A stretch of DNA of 64,000 nt from Azospirillum lipoferum 4B (GTDB taxonomy: Bacteria; Pseudomonadota; Alphaproteobacteria; Azospirillales; Azospirillaceae). Below are positions 19,257 to 28,350 of this stretch, piece by piece. The position numbers and the translations under genes were made by a program. The stretch lies in the NCBI RefSeq assembly GCF_000283655.1, contig NC_016624.1, forward strand, positions 408,501 through 472,500. Reading direction: 5' to 3'. Position 1 is the stretch's first letter. Every line of letters begins with the position of its first letter. The notes under the pieces are model-generated. The model searched no databases and had not been told where the DNA came from. It was given only the letters and a program-made list of their open reading frames with translations.

Positions 19257-19910
19257 ATGATCCGCGCCTTCGGATACAACGAGTTCCTGTTCCTGCTGAG
19301 CGCCGTGCAGTGGACGCTGCTGCTGTCGGCCATCGCCTTCATCGGCGGCAGCATCGTCGGCCTGTTCGTGGCGCTCGGCCGCACGTCGGACGTGAAGCCG
19401 CTGCGCTGGCTGGCCACCGGCTACATCCAGGTCTTCCAGGGCACGCCGCTGCTGATGCAGCTGTTCCTGGTCTTCTTCGGCGCCACCGTGATGGGCATCG
19501 ACATGAGTCCGTGGGTCGCCGCCGCGCTCGGCCTGACGCTGAACACCAGTGCCTTCCTGGGCGAGATCTGGCGCGGCTGCATCCAGTCGGTGCCGCGTGG
19601 GCAATGGGAGGCGGCGTCCGCGCTCGGCCTGCGCTATCCGGGGCTGATGCGCTACGTGATCCTGCCGCAGGCGGTGAAGGTCGCCGTGCCGCCGACCGTC
19701 GGCTATCTGGTCCAGGTCATCAAGGGCACCTCGCTGGCCGCCATCATCGGCTTCGTCGAGCTGACCCGCGCCGGCCAGATCGTCAATAACGCCACCTTCC
19801 AGCCCTTCCTGGTCTTCGGCATCGTCGCCGCGATCTATTTCGCGCTGTGCTGGCCCCTGTCGCTGCTGAGCCAGCGGCTGGAAGCCCGCTACGCCGCCCC
19901 AACGCGCTGA
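19257..19910 (+). CDS. Polar amino-acid-type ABC transporter permease 2
   Basis: Second HisM/GlnP-type permease, 217 residues, forming a heterodimer with the preceding gene product. The AAGGAGG ribosome site lies 7 nt before the ATG. The conserved region QVFQGTPLLMQLFLVFFG and the EAA-like loop WEAASALGLRYPGLMRYVILPQAVK are both clear, and helices occur at the N-terminus, middle and C-terminus as expected. It is spaced 13 bp after permease 1 and 30 bp before the binding protein, which fits a single transcript. Confidence 0.86.
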   Translation: MIRAFGYNEFLFLLSAVQWTLLLSAIAFIGGSIVGLFVALGRTSDVKPLRWLATGYIQVFQGTPLLMQLFLVFFGATVMGIDMSPWVAAALGLTLNTSAFLGEIWRGCIQSVPRGQWEAASALGLRYPGLMRYVILPQAVKVAVPPTVGYLVQVIKGTSLAAIIGFVELTRAGQIVNNATFQPFLVFGIVAAIYFALCWPLSLLSQRLEARYAAPTR

Positions 19911-19940
19911 AACCTCAAAAAACACTCGGAGGAAACAAAG

Positions 19941-20750
19941 ATGGCCTTCACCGTCACCCGCCGCCTGATCGTCGCCGGCGCCCTGATGACCGCCGCGGTC
20001 GGACTCACCGCCACGGCGAACGCCCAGAGCGTCGAGGACATCAAGGGCAAGGGCAAGCTGAGCGTCGGCATGCTGGTCGACTTCCCGCCCTTCGGCATCA
20101 CCAGCAGCGACGGCAAGCCGGACGGCTATGATGCCGACGTCGCCAAGCTGATGGCCAAGCACATGGGCGTGCCGGTGGACATCGTGCCGGTCACCGGTCC
20201 GAACCGCATCCCCTACCTGCTGACCGGCAAGGTGGACGTGCTGGTCGCCTCGCTCGGCATCACGCCGGAACGGGCCAAGCAGGTCGCCTTCTCCGATCCC
20301 TATGCCGCCATCGAGATCGGGCTGCTCGCCCCGCAGAAATCGCCGATCGCCAAGGCCGGGGATCTGTCGGGCAAGAGCGTCGGCGTCGCCCGCGCCAGCA
20401 CCCAGGACCAGTCGCTGACCGCGGTGGCGCCGAAGGATGCCCGCATCATGCGCTTCGACGACGACGCCAGCGCCGTGCAGGCCCTGCTGTCCGGTCAGGT
20501 CGATGCGCTGGGCGTCAGCAACGTGGTGGCGCAGCAGATCAAGACGATGGCGCCGCAGGCCAATTACGAGATGAAGTTCGTGCTGAAGAGCCAGGTGCAG
20601 GGCGTCGCCATGCGCCAGGGCCAGGACAAGCTGCAGAGCTGGGTCAACGGCTTCCTCGACACGGTGAAGAAGAACGGGGAGCTGAACGCCATCCATCGGA
20701 AGTGGCTGGGCACCGACCTGCCGGCGGCGGTCACGTCCGGCAAGTCCTGA
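19941..20750 (+). CDS. ABC transporter periplasmic substrate-binding protein (SBP family 3)
   Basis: Periplasmic binding protein of 269 residues. It has a Sec signal peptide (MAFTVTRRLIVAGALMTAAVGL, cleavage near TANA-QSVE), then the SBP_bac_3 fold, starting KGKGKLSVGMLVDFPPFGI and containing GYDADVAKLMAKHMGV and SLGITPERAKQVAFSDPY. This fold is used for amino acids, opines and some carboxylates; the ligand cannot be named from the sequence. GGAGGAAACAAAG precedes the ATG. It is the third of four transporter genes in the operon. Confidence 0.88.
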   Translation: MAFTVTRRLIVAGALMTAAVGLTATANAQSVEDIKGKGKLSVGMLVDFPPFGITSSDGKPDGYDADVAKLMAKHMGVPVDIVPVTGPNRIPYLLTGKVDVLVASLGITPERAKQVAFSDPYAAIEIGLLAPQKSPIAKAGDLSGKSVGVARASTQDQSLTAVAPKDARIMRFDDDASAVQALLSGQVDALGVSNVVAQQIKTMAPQANYEMKFVLKSQVQGVAMRQGQDKLQSWVNGFLDTVKKNGELNAIHRKWLGTDLPAAVTSGKS

Positions 20751-20789
20751 GCTTGAAGCAACCGCATTTCCCCGGTGGAGGGTAAGACC

Positions 20790-21554
20790 ATGACAGTGGC
20801 GTCCGGACCGATGAGCGCGGATGTCGTCATCCGCATGGAAGGCGTCCAGAAATGGTACGATCACTTCCAGGTGCTGAAGGACATCGACCTGGAGGTCCAC
20901 CGGGGCGAGCGGATCGTCATCTGCGGCCCATCCGGATCGGGAAAATCCACCCTGATCCGTTGCATCAACCAGCTGGAGCGCCACCAGAAGGGCCGCATCA
21001 CCGTCAACGGCGTCGAGCTCGGCCCCCATCATCGCCAGCTCGACACCGTCCGGCGGGAGGTCGGCATGGTGTTCCAGAGCTTCAACCTGTTCCCGCACCT
21101 GACCGTGCTGGAGAACTGCATGCTGGCGCCGATGAAGGTGCGCGGCACGACCAAGGCCGATGCGAAGGCCACCGCGCTGCGCTATCTGGAGCGGGTGCGC
21201 ATTCCCGAACAGGCCGACAAATATCCCGGCCAGCTATCGGGCGGCCAGCAGCAGCGCGTCGCCATCGCCCGGTCGCTGTGCATGAACCCGAAGGTGATGC
21301 TGTTCGACGAGCCGACCTCCGCGCTCGATCCCGAAATGGTCAAGGAGGTGCTGGACACCATGATCGGATTGGCGGAAGACGGCATGACCATGCTGTGCGT
21401 GACGCACGAGATGGGGTTCGCCAAGTCGGTCGCCCACCGCGTGATCTTCATGGACCGCGGCGAGATCGTCGAGCAGAACACGCCGGAGGCGTTCTTCTCC
21501 GCCCCGAAATCGGAGCGGACGCGGAGCTTCCTCGGCCAGATTCTGGCTCACTAG
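20790..21554 (+). CDS. Polar amino-acid-type ABC transporter ATPase (GlnQ/HisP type)
   Basis: Cytoplasmic ATPase of 254 residues energising the importer. Walker [11 protein letters not shown]-loop [13 protein letters not shown], signature [13 protein letters not shown], Walker [15 protein letters not shown] and the switch histidine in CVTHEMGFA are all intact. The start at 20790 has GGAGGG about 9 nt upstream; a GTG five codons earlier overlaps that site and is less likely. It is the last transporter gene, 30 bp before the hydroxyacid dehydrogenase gene. Confidence 0.9.
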   Translation: MTVASGPMSADVVIRMEGVQKWYDHFQVLKDIDLEVHRGERIVICGPSGSGKSTLIRCINQLERHQKGRITVNGVELGPHHRQLDTVRREVGMVFQSFNLFPHLTVLENCMLAPMKVRGTTKADAKATALRYLERVRIPEQADKYPGQLSGGQQQRVAIARSLCMNPKVMLFDEPTSALDPEMVKEVLDTMIGLAEDGMTMLCVTHEMGFAKSVAHRVIFMDRGEIVEQNTPEAFFSAPKSERTRSFLGQILAH

Positions 21555-21584
21555 GACCTTTTCGTTCCACCAAGGACAGTCGTG

Positions 21585-22523
21585 ATGAAGCCCGAAATCC
21601 TCCTCGTCGAACCCATGATGCCCGCCATCGAGCAGGCTCTGGACGCGGCCTACACCGTCCACCGGCTGTCGGCGGCGCCCGACCGCGACCGGCTGGTCGC
21701 CGAGTTGGCCGACCGGGCGCGCGCCGTCGTCACCGGCGGCGGGACCGGCGTGAAGAATGCGGTGATCGACGCGCTGCCCAAGCTGGGGATCGTCGCCATA
21801 AACGGCGTCGGCACCGATGCGGTCGACCTGGAGCATTGCCGCGGCCGCGGCGTGCGCGTCACCAACACACCGGACGTGCTGACCGACGACGTGGCGGATC
21901 TCGCCATCGGGCTGCTGATCGCAACGTCGCGCCGCATGGCGGTGGGCGACCGCTTCGTCCGGGCCGGGCAATGGCCGAAGGGCAAGCTGCCGCTCGCCCG
22001 CAAGGTCAGCGGCAAGCGGCTGGGCGTGCTGGGGCTGGGCCGCATCGGCGAGGCCATCGCCAAGCGCGCCGAGGCCTTCGGCATGACCATCGCCTACACC
22101 AACCGCAAGCCGCGCGAGGGCGTGCCGTACCGCTTCGTCGCCTCGCCGGTCGATCTGGCGCGGGAGAGCGACATCCTGGTGGTGGCGGCGTCCGCCGGGC
22201 CGGACGCCCGCAACATGGTGGGCCGCGAGCTGCTGGACGCGCTGGGGCCCGACGGCATCCTGGTCAATGTCGCCCGCGGCAGCGTGGTGGACGAGCCGGA
22301 ACTGTTGGCGGCATTGACCGAAGGCCGACTGGGCGGGGCCGGGCTGGACGTCTTCGCCGACGAGCCGAATGTGCCGGAGGGGTTCTACGGCCTCGACAAC
22401 GTCGTCCTGCAGCCGCATCAGGCCAGCGCCACGGTGGAGACGCGCACGGCGATGGGCCAGCTGGTGCTGGACAACCTGGACGCCTTCTTCGCCGGCCGGC
22501 CCTTGCCGACCGCCGTGGTGTGA
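21585..22523 (+). CDS. D-isomer-specific 2-hydroxyacid dehydrogenase
   Basis: NAD(P)H-dependent 2-keto acid reductase or 2-hydroxyacid dehydrogenase of 312 residues, of the glyoxylate/hydroxypyruvate reductase type. The nucleotide-binding motif GVLGLGRIGEAIAKRAEAFG is central, and the catalytic Arg (LVNVARGSVVDE), Glu (VFADEPNVPE) and His (VLQPHQASA) are present. The ATG at 21585 has AAGGA 8 nt upstream; a GTG at 21582 is an alternative. It lies between the ABC importer and a LacI regulator, so it probably acts on the imported acid or its product. Confidence 0.86.
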   Translation: MKPEILLVEPMMPAIEQALDAAYTVHRLSAAPDRDRLVAELADRARAVVTGGGTGVKNAVIDALPKLGIVAINGVGTDAVDLEHCRGRGVRVTNTPDVLTDDVADLAIGLLIATSRRMAVGDRFVRAGQWPKGKLPLARKVSGKRLGVLGLGRIGEAIAKRAEAFGMTIAYTNRKPREGVPYRFVASPVDLARESDILVVAASAGPDARNMVGRELLDALGPDGILVNVARGSVVDEPELLAALTEGRLGGAGLDVFADEPNVPEGFYGLDNVVLQPHQASATVETRTAMGQLVLDNLDAFFAGRPLPTAVV

Positions 22524-22535
22524 GGCCCCGCCAGC

Positions 22536-23600
22536 GTGGCCAAACCGCCGGATAGCAGCAGATCGGGGAACGACCGCATCACCCTGACGGAGGTCGCCGG
22601 CCATGCCGGGGTGTCGCGGTCGACGGTGTCGCTGGTGCTGCGCGGCAGCCCGCTGGTGGCTGCGGAGACGCGGGAGCGGGTCCAGGCCGCCATGGCGGCG
22701 CTGGGCTACATCTACAACCGCGGCGCCGCCACCCTGCGCGCCGCCCGCACCCAGACCGTCGGGCTGCTGGTCTGCGAACTGAACAACCCCTTCTATGCCG
22801 AGCTGACGGCGGGGGTGGACGATGTGCTGGACGCCGAAGGCTTCGTCGCCTTCATCGCCAACACCGCCGAGCAGCCGGAGCGGCAGGAGCGTTTCCTGCA
22901 GCGGATGCGGGAACACAATGTCGACGGGGTGATCCTCTGCCCCGCCACCGGAACGCAAGGTGAGCTGCTGGACCGGCTGGACCGCTGGCGGCTGCCCTGC
23001 GTGCAGGCCCTGCGCCTCGTCTCCGACCGGGGCCGCGACTATGCCGGGGTGGATTACCAGGCGGGTGTGGAGACGGTCATCGACCATCTGGTCTCCCTCG
23101 GGCACAGCCGGATCGCCTTCGTCGGCGGCACGCTGGATCATTCCGCCTATGCGGCGCGCCATGCCGGTTTCACAGCGGCGATGCGGCGGCACGGGCTGGC
23201 GGACGATCTGGTCCTGCGCTGTCCGCTGACCCGACGGTCGGGTGCCGAGGTGGCGAACGATCTGCTCAATCGACCGCAAGCCCCGACGGCGGCCTTGTGC
23301 TACAACGACGTGGTGGCGCTGGGGCTGATGCTGGGGCTGGAGGCGCGCGGCCTCAGGGCCGGGCGCGATCTGGCCGTCACCGGCTTCGACGACGTGCCGG
23401 AAGCGGCGCTCAGCCGCCCGGCGCTCACCACCGTCGCCACCTCCGCAAGGCAGATCGGGCAGGAAGCCGCCCGGCTGCTTCTGCGCCGCATCGCCGACCC
23501 GCAGGGCCCGCCCGAGCGGATCATCCTGCCGAGCCGGCTGGTCGTCCGCGACTCCTGCGGCGCCCCTACCCCTTCCATCCACCACAGAGACTTGTCATGA
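22536..23600 (+). CDS. LacI-family transcriptional regulator
   Basis: Regulator of 354 residues. The N-terminal LacI helix-turn-helix is ITLTEVAGHAGVSRSTVSLVLRG (about residues 15-37) with the hinge region ETRERVQAAMAALGYIYNRGAATLR, followed by a periplasmic-binding-protein-like effector domain (QTVGLLVCELNNPFYAEL onwards). It starts with GTG, 12 bp after the previous stop, with GAGG upstream, and its stop overlaps the start of the next gene by 4 bp. Being inside the operon it likely controls the operon itself, probably through the palindrome at 18385-18398. The effector is unknown. Confidence 0.87.
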   Translation: MAKPPDSSRSGNDRITLTEVAGHAGVSRSTVSLVLRGSPLVAAETRERVQAAMAALGYIYNRGAATLRAARTQTVGLLVCELNNPFYAELTAGVDDVLDAEGFVAFIANTAEQPERQERFLQRMREHNVDGVILCPATGTQGELLDRLDRWRLPCVQALRLVSDRGRDYAGVDYQAGVETVIDHLVSLGHSRIAFVGGTLDHSAYAARHAGFTAAMRRHGLADDLVLRCPLTRRSGAEVANDLLNRPQAPTAALCYNDVVALGLMLGLEARGLRAGRDLAVTGFDDVPEAALSRPALTTVATSARQIGQEAARLLLRRIADPQGPPERIILPSRLVVRDSCGAPTPSIHHRDLS

Positions 23601-24334
23601 CCGATACCGTCGAGGCCCTGATCGCGGCACGCGAAACCCGCAAGTGGCTGACCGGGCTGGACAGCCGCCCCGCCGACGAGGCGGAGGCCTATGCGATCCA
23701 GGACGCCGTCGCCCGCCGCCTGGGTCCCGTCACCGCCTGGAAGGTCGGCGCCGCCACGCCCGAGGCCGTGCCCTTCCGCGCGCCGATCAACGCCGCCACC
23801 GTCTTCGAGGGCACGGACCATCTGCCGGCCAACCTGTTCCAGGTCATCGGGGTGGAGGCGGAGATCGCCTACCGCTTCGGCCGCGACCTGCCGGCGCGCG
23901 AGCAGCCCTATACGCGGGACGAGGTTCTGGACGCCGTGGCTTCCGTCCATCCGGCCTGGGAGATCGTCGACACCCGCTTCACCGGCTTCGGTAGCCAGGA
24001 TCGGCTGAGCCATATGGCGGACCAGTTCAACCATGGCGCGCTGATCGTCGGCCCGGCCATCGCCGACTGGCGCGCGCTCGACCCGCTCACGGAGTCGGTG
24101 ACGCTGGAGGTCGACGGCGAGATCAAGGTGGAAACGGTCGGCGGCAACAGCGCCGGCGACCCGGTGCGGCTGCTGGTGTGGATGGCGAATGTCGGCGCCC
24201 GCAGCTTCGGCGGCCTGCATGCCGGCGAGGTGGTCACCACCGGCTCCTGCACCGGCACCGTCTTCGTCCAGCCGGGCAGCCGGTCGGTCGCCCGCTACGG
24301 CACCATGGGCACGCTGACGCTGAAGGTCGATTGA
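23597..24334 (+). CDS. 2-keto-4-pentenoate hydratase-like protein (MhpD/FAH superfamily)
   Basis: Enzyme of 245 residues in the hydratase/decarboxylase branch of the fumarylacetoacetate hydrolase superfamily. Visible features are AYAIQDAVARRLG, AWKVGAATPEA, VEAEIAYRFGRDLP (metal-binding acidic residues), EIVDTRF and the C-terminal VVTTGSCTGTVFVQPGS. The ATG overlaps the LacI stop (ATGA), showing translational coupling. With the upstream hydroxyacid dehydrogenase and ABC importer it suggests catabolism of a keto/hydroxy acid, possibly a sugar-derived or aromatic-derived one. The exact reaction is unknown. Confidence 0.78.
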   Translation: MTDTVEALIAARETRKWLTGLDSRPADEAEAYAIQDAVARRLGPVTAWKVGAATPEAVPFRAPINAATVFEGTDHLPANLFQVIGVEAEIAYRFGRDLPAREQPYTRDEVLDAVASVHPAWEIVDTRFTGFGSQDRLSHMADQFNHGALIVGPAIADWRALDPLTESVTLEVDGEIKVETVGGNSAGDPVRLLVWMANVGARSFGGLHAGEVVTTGSCTGTVFVQPGSRSVARYGTMGTLTLKVD

Positions 24335-24380
24335 GCGCCTGAGGGGGTGGTGCCGGGCCGCAATCCTCAAGCTGGATCCC

Positions 24381-24836
24381 TCACGCCGGATCCAGCAGGC
24401 GCGGCCCGGCACCGCCATCCCCCAACTCGTCCCACGGGTTGCGCAGCGGGCAGTCGCGGATCGACAGGCAGCCGCAGCCGATGCACCCGTCGAGATTGTC
24501 GCGCAGTCTGGTCAGTTTGGCGATGCGCTCGTCCAGTTCCTGCCGCCAGCGCTCCGACATGCATTGCCAGTCGGCGGTGGTGGGGGTGCGGTCCTCCGGC
24601 AGGGCGTTCAGCGCGTCGGCGATGGAGGCGAGCGAGATGCCCAGCCGCTGCGCCACCTTGATCACGGCCACCCGCCGCAGCACGTCGCGGGAAAAGCGGC
24701 GTTGGTTGCCGGAATTGCGCCAGCTGCGGATCAACCCCTGCGCCTCGTAGAAATGGATGGTCGAGACCGCCACGCCCGACCGTCGCGCGACCTCGCCCAC
24801 CGTCAGGTCCTTGTCGTATTCCTCCGACGACAGCAT
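24381..24836 (-). CDS. soxR: Redox-sensing regulator SoxR
   Basis: MerR-family [2Fe-2S] sensor of 151 residues, responding to redox-cycling compounds. The helix-turn-helix is [25 protein letters not shown] near residues 11-35, followed by a dimerisation helix. The cluster motif C-x2-C-x-C-x5-C (Cys118, 121, 123, 129) is complete, in [20 protein letters not shown] lies before the ATG at 24836. It is divergent from an HPP-CBS membrane protein gene, with a SoxR box between them. No soxS is visible, consistent with non-enteric SoxR proteins controlling targets directly. Confidence 0.92.
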   Translation of the reverse strand: MLSSEEYDKDLTVGEVARRSGVAVSTIHFYEAQGLIRSWRNSGNQRRFSRDVLRRVAVIKVAQRLGISLASIADALNALPEDRTPTTADWQCMSERWRQELDERIAKLTRLRDNLDGCIGCGCLSIRDCPLRNPWDELGDGGAGPRLLDPA

Positions 24837-24892
24837 CCCGGTCCTCCCCTCTGCCGCAACCCTCCGTCCCGCCAGTGTGAAGCCCTTTCCGC

Positions 24893-24923
24893 TTGACCTC
24901 AAGTTCTGTTGAGGTTTTAGCCT
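24893..24923 (+). promoter_or_regulatory. SoxR-controlled promoter with SoxR box
   Basis: The inverted repeat CCTCAAGTTCTGTTGAGG (24897-24914) closely resembles the known SoxR operator. It is flanked by a -35 like TTGACC (24893-24898) and a -10 like TAGCCT (24918-24923) separated by 19 bp, the over-long spacer typical of promoters that MerR-family activators remodel. Orientation points to the HPP-CBS gene at 24987; soxR itself starts 61 bp on the other side. Confidence 0.82.
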
Positions 24924-24986
24924 GCCCCGACTTTGCCGACCGAACGGGCAATTTGCCGATTGCGTAATCAGGGGGACGGGGACCGA

Positions 24987-26189
24987 ATGACGAGGGGAAA
25001 GTTTGCCGCCCTGCGCGAGCGTCTGGTGGGCTTGGGGGCGGCATGGGGGGAGCTCGTGTTCCGGCCGATCCTGCCGGGCGCCACGCTGCGCGACCGCATG
25101 ATCGCCTGCTGCGGCGCCCTGCTGGGCATCGCCGCGACCGGGCTGCTCTGCCGCAACATGCTGACCTACATGTCCAGTGCGCCGGTGCTGGTTGCGCCGA
25201 TGGGGGCGTCGGCGGTGCTGCTGTTCGCCGTGCCGGCCAGCCCGCTGGCGCAGCCATGGTCTATCGTCGGCGGAAACACGCTGTCGGCGGTCGTCGGGGT
25301 GCTGGTCGCCGCCGTCATCCCGGACCCGATGCTGGCGGGGGCCGCCGCGGTGGCGCTGGCCATCGCCACCATGTCGCTGACCCGCTGCCTCCACCCGCCG
25401 GGCGGGGCCGCCGCCCTGACCGCGGTGCTGGGCGGGCCGGCGGTGACGGAGATGGGGATCAAGTTCGCCGTCTTCCCCGTCGCGGTGAACTCCATCCTGC
25501 TGCTGACCGCCGGGCTGATGTTCCACCGGCTGTCCGGCCACCGCTATCCGCACAAGGCGGTCAACACCCACCGCACCAGCGATCCGCCGCCGCAGCTGCG
25601 CCCCGGCCTGACCCAGGGCGACGTGGACGTCGCGCTGCGCAGGCTGGCCGAGACGCTGGACGTCAGCCGCGAGGATCTCGGCGCCCTGCTGGTCAATGCC
25701 GAGCTGCATGCGCTGGAACGCCTGCATGCCGACATCAGCTGCCGGGACATCATGTCCCGCGATGTCGTTTCGGTCACGCTGGACACCCATCCGCAGGTGG
25801 CCCGCGCCCGCCTGCTGGAACATGGCTTCCGCACCCTGCCGGTGGTGGATGGGCAGAACGCCGTGGTCGGCATCGTCGGGCACGAGCAGTTGTCTCACGG
25901 AGACACCGGCCGCAGCGGCGCCCGCGTCGCCAGCGTCATGGCCCCGGCGACGGTCGAACTGCCGGACACCCCGGTCTTCCGCCTGCTGGGCCGCCTGTCG
26001 GACGGGCGTACCCATGACGTGGTGATCGTCGACCAGAACCGCCGGGTCCTCGGCATGGTCACCCAGACCGACCTGCTGGTGGTGCTTGCCCGCACCGCGC
26101 TTGCCCGTGCGGTGCAGACCGGGGTCGACGGGCTGAACGGAGCGTTGCCGCGCACCCCTCTGCGGGATGTTTCCGGCGGCCGGGCCTAA
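24987..26189 (+). CDS. HPP-family integral membrane protein with two CBS domains
   Basis: Protein of 400 residues: four to five membrane helices of the HPP family in the first 180 residues ([21 protein letters not shown] and [16 protein letters not shown], the latter containing the His-Pro-Pro), a linker, and a CBS pair ([23 protein letters not shown] and [18 protein letters not shown], about residues 250-375) that may bind adenine nucleotides. Some HPP relatives in plants and cyanobacteria are nitrite transporters; CBS-fused bacterial members are uncharacterised. GGGGG precedes the ATG. The SoxR box upstream makes it a likely redox-stress gene here. Confidence 0.85.
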   Translation: MTRGKFAALRERLVGLGAAWGELVFRPILPGATLRDRMIACCGALLGIAATGLLCRNMLTYMSSAPVLVAPMGASAVLLFAVPASPLAQPWSIVGGNTLSAVVGVLVAAVIPDPMLAGAAAVALAIATMSLTRCLHPPGGAAALTAVLGGPAVTEMGIKFAVFPVAVNSILLLTAGLMFHRLSGHRYPHKAVNTHRTSDPPPQLRPGLTQGDVDVALRRLAETLDVSREDLGALLVNAELHALERLHADISCRDIMSRDVVSVTLDTHPQVARARLLEHGFRTLPVVDGQNAVVGIVGHEQLSHGDTGRSGARVASVMAPATVELPDTPVFRLLGRLSDGRTHDVVIVDQNRRVLGMVTQTDLLVVLARTALARAVQTGVDGLNGALPRTPLRDVSGGRA

Positions 26190-26259
26190 CGCTCCGCCCC
26201 CGCGCCGCTTCCCCTTCGCTTCCCCTGGGGCGGAGGGGGAATGGGACATTTGAAACACC

Positions 26260-26287
26260 GTGAAACAGGAATTCGGACCTGTTTCAC
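26260..26287. repeat. Inverted repeat GTGAAACAGG-8 nt-CCTGTTTCAC
   Basis: Perfect 10-bp arms (26260-26269, 26278-26287) in the convergent gap after the HPP-CBS and repA stops. It lacks a T-run, so it may be a weak terminator or a protein site near the replication region. A partial extra TGAAACA lies at 26251. Confidence 0.5.
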
Positions 26288-26456
26288 TGTTCAACTTGAG
26301 ACCGGGAGCATCTGGCGGCGACAGGAGCAGCGATGATGGGACCCGGCTGGACACCCGTGTTCTCCCGGATTCTGTGGCAGGTTATTTTTCCTATCACGAA
26401 CCGGGCGACGGGATAAGCGTGGGGTTGAAATCCGCGGATGCTTGACTGTTGGCCTC

Positions 26457-26551
26457 TTGAACTCTGGTGACGGATGTCCGGGAGGCTGAAGCGTCACCAG
26501 AGTTCAAGACCGAAAACACCCACCGTCACCAAAGTTCAGCCCCAAAGTTCA
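26457..26551. repeat. Iteron group A (after repA stop)
   Basis: One reversed iteron (26457-26471, GTCACCAGAGTTCAA read on the minus strand), two forward ones (26493-26507, 26525-26538) and a half copy CCAAAGTTCA (26542-26551). They end 9 bp before the repA stop codon. Confidence 0.85.
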
Positions 26552-26560
26552 GCAGCGTTG

Positions 26561-27490
26561 TCAGGCGATGCGCGCCATCACCCGCTCGTTGATCGGCGGG
26601 CGCGAGGGGTAGAGGATCAGCCCCTCGGCCGCTTCTTCGACGCGGGCGTCGGGATAGGCGGCCATCGCGTATTTCAGATTCGGGATGAACTTGGTCTTGA
26701 ACTGGCGGACCAGGGCGTAACCGGCGCCGAACTGGCCGTGCAGCGCCGCCCAGGTGATTGGGGTCGGCTTTTCCAGCGAATGCAGGCGGTAGGCGAGCCA
26801 GATATAGACGTCGAGAGCCATCGACTTGCCGCTGATCGCCTTCAGCGCCTCTTCCGCCACCGGAACCGGATGTTCGCGCAGGGCCTTGAAGAAGCTGTCG
26901 CTGAGCCGCACCGTCTCGGTGAACAGGGTTCCCTGGCGGTCGTCGGGCCGGCGCAGCTGGATGGCGTCGGCGACGATCGATTCCTTGCTCTGCCGCCGGC
27001 CGCCGTCGGCGTCGGTGAAGAAGGTGAGATGGCAGGCGGAAAGGCGCGCAGCCTGATCCTCCACATCGCGATAGGCCTTGCCGCAGATCGGAATATCCAT
27101 CCGCTTCAGCCAGTCATGCATGGAGCCGCCGAGTTCCACCTCCGGATTGCCGGTCTGGATGGCGCGGGTCTGGAGATAGAGCAGGATCATCCGCGCCCGG
27201 CTGCCATAGGGCACGCCGATTCGGCGGGTGACGCCGTTGCGGTCTTCGATCACGCCGGGCTGGATCACCAACTTGACCTTGTGGCCCGGCCGTTCCCAAT
27301 GCTGGTCGTCGGGAAGCTGGCGGTGGGGCAGCGCCGTCTGGCAGAATCCGGCATAGGTGATGCCGAGCTTGCCGTTCTCCGCGGCCTGGACCGCGGCGGC
27401 GATGTCGATCAGCGGCCGTTCCTCGTCCGAAACGAGGGCCAGTGCGCCGTCGCGCCCATGTGTCTCGATCAAACGATGAATGCTGCCCAT
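26561..27490 (-). CDS. repA: Plasmid replication initiator RepA (RPA family)
   Basis: Initiator of 309 residues resembling the plasmid-encoded RepA proteins of alphaproteobacterial megaplasmids. Recognisable stretches are GITYAGFCQTALPHRQLPDD, VPYGSRARMILLYLQTRAI and MALDVYIWLAYRLHSLEKP, the last two typical of this family's winged-helix region. The start at 27490 has GGGAGAG upstream and begins MGSIHRLIETHG; the frame stays open upstream through an iteron, which is unlikely to be translated. Iterons lie before its start and after its stop, so it probably binds them both to initiate replication and to control itself. ParA/ParB genes follow 2.2 kb away. Confidence 0.88.
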   Translation of the reverse strand: MGSIHRLIETHGRDGALALVSDEERPLIDIAAAVQAAENGKLGITYAGFCQTALPHRQLPDDQHWERPGHKVKLVIQPGVIEDRNGVTRRIGVPYGSRARMILLYLQTRAIQTGNPEVELGGSMHDWLKRMDIPICGKAYRDVEDQAARLSACHLTFFTDADGGRRQSKESIVADAIQLRRPDDRQGTLFTETVRLSDSFFKALREHPVPVAEEALKAISGKSMALDVYIWLAYRLHSLEKPTPITWAALHGQFGAGYALVRQFKTKFIPNLKYAMAAYPDARVEEAAEGLILYPSRPPINERVMARIA

Positions 27491-27598
27491 GCCGCTCTCC
27501 CGTTCCTGGTCACCTGCTTCTGGCCTCCATGACCGTCCTGTGACCGCCGGATGACCGAACCTGCCAGATACAACACCCCGGATCGCGCCGAAGGCAAT

Positions 27599-27858
27599 TT
27601 GAACCTTGGTGACGCAGGCTAATTGGAAGCTATTTGGAACCAACTATTAGATTCGTCACCAAGGTTCAGGGGATAACTCCGAGTCGCGTCACCACAGTTC
27701 AAGGATGGCGTCACCAGAGTTCATGGGGAAAACCGGGGGGCCTGTGGACGAATCGCGGTGCCGGGAGCGCTGCGGGTTTGAACCTTGGTGACGCCCGGGC
27801 AGGCGAGTCGGGGTGAATCGGGCGGGCGCGGGTCGCGGCAGGCGTCACCAAAGTTCAA
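27599..27858. repeat. Iteron group B (upstream of repA)
   Basis: Six iterons: reversed at 27599-27613 and 27778-27792, forward at 27655-27668, 27688-27702, 27710-27723 and 27844-27858. Two forward copies are exactly 22 bp apart (27688 and 27710). The group lies 109-368 bp upstream of the repA start and probably overlaps its promoter. Confidence 0.88.
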
Positions 27859-28046
27859 GGATTCCAGCGGCTAAGTGAGGCGCGTTAGCGGGGCCTTTGC
27901 TGCCGGCCATTGGATGGTTGGCTGTTCGCCCATCATCGGCGTGGTGTTTGAATTCAATGGCTTACCTGTCATCCCCGCGGAGGCGCTACGGGATGCACAG
28001 ATCTCACGGGCCATTAAGGCACTGCAATCATGGCACTTATTCGGCT

Positions 28047-28283
28047 GTCATTCCCGCGAAGGCGCATAGGCGCTAACTTACTGGTCGAATTGTTGTCGAA
28101 GCCAAGCCCATCCCTTATCGACCGTCATCCCCGCGAAAGCGGGGATCCAGGGTTTTCCAAGCAGAATCAATGGGCAAGCCTGGATCCCCGCCTTCGCGGG
28201 GATGACGCTGAAAGAAGTGCCGACCCCTTGGGAAATGGGCAAAGTCCTCAAAGTTAGCGCCTATGCGCCTTCGCGGGAATGAC
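28047..28283. repeat. Nested palindromic repeat inserted in the iteron array
   Basis: The outer arms are a perfect 33-bp inverted repeat (28047-28079 and 28251-28283, beginning GTCATTCCCGCGAAGGCG). Inside lies a second inverted repeat of 29-bp arms with one mismatch (28123-28151 and 28179-28207, beginning CGTCATCCCCGCG), the core also found in the elements at 5221 and 59929. A stray half copy (TGTCATCCCCGCGGAGGCG) is at about 27968. It separates iteron groups B and C and encodes nothing obvious. Confidence 0.8.
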
Positions 28284-28350
28284 GCACAGAGGAGCGGGTG
28301 TGGGCTTTCTGGGTTTCGCGGCCGTTCATCGTCCCTTCCCACCTCAGGGC

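Noticed and set aside
27875-28069. Short open frame between iteron groups
   Set aside because: It runs into the palindromic repeat, has no ribosome site and no family resemblance.
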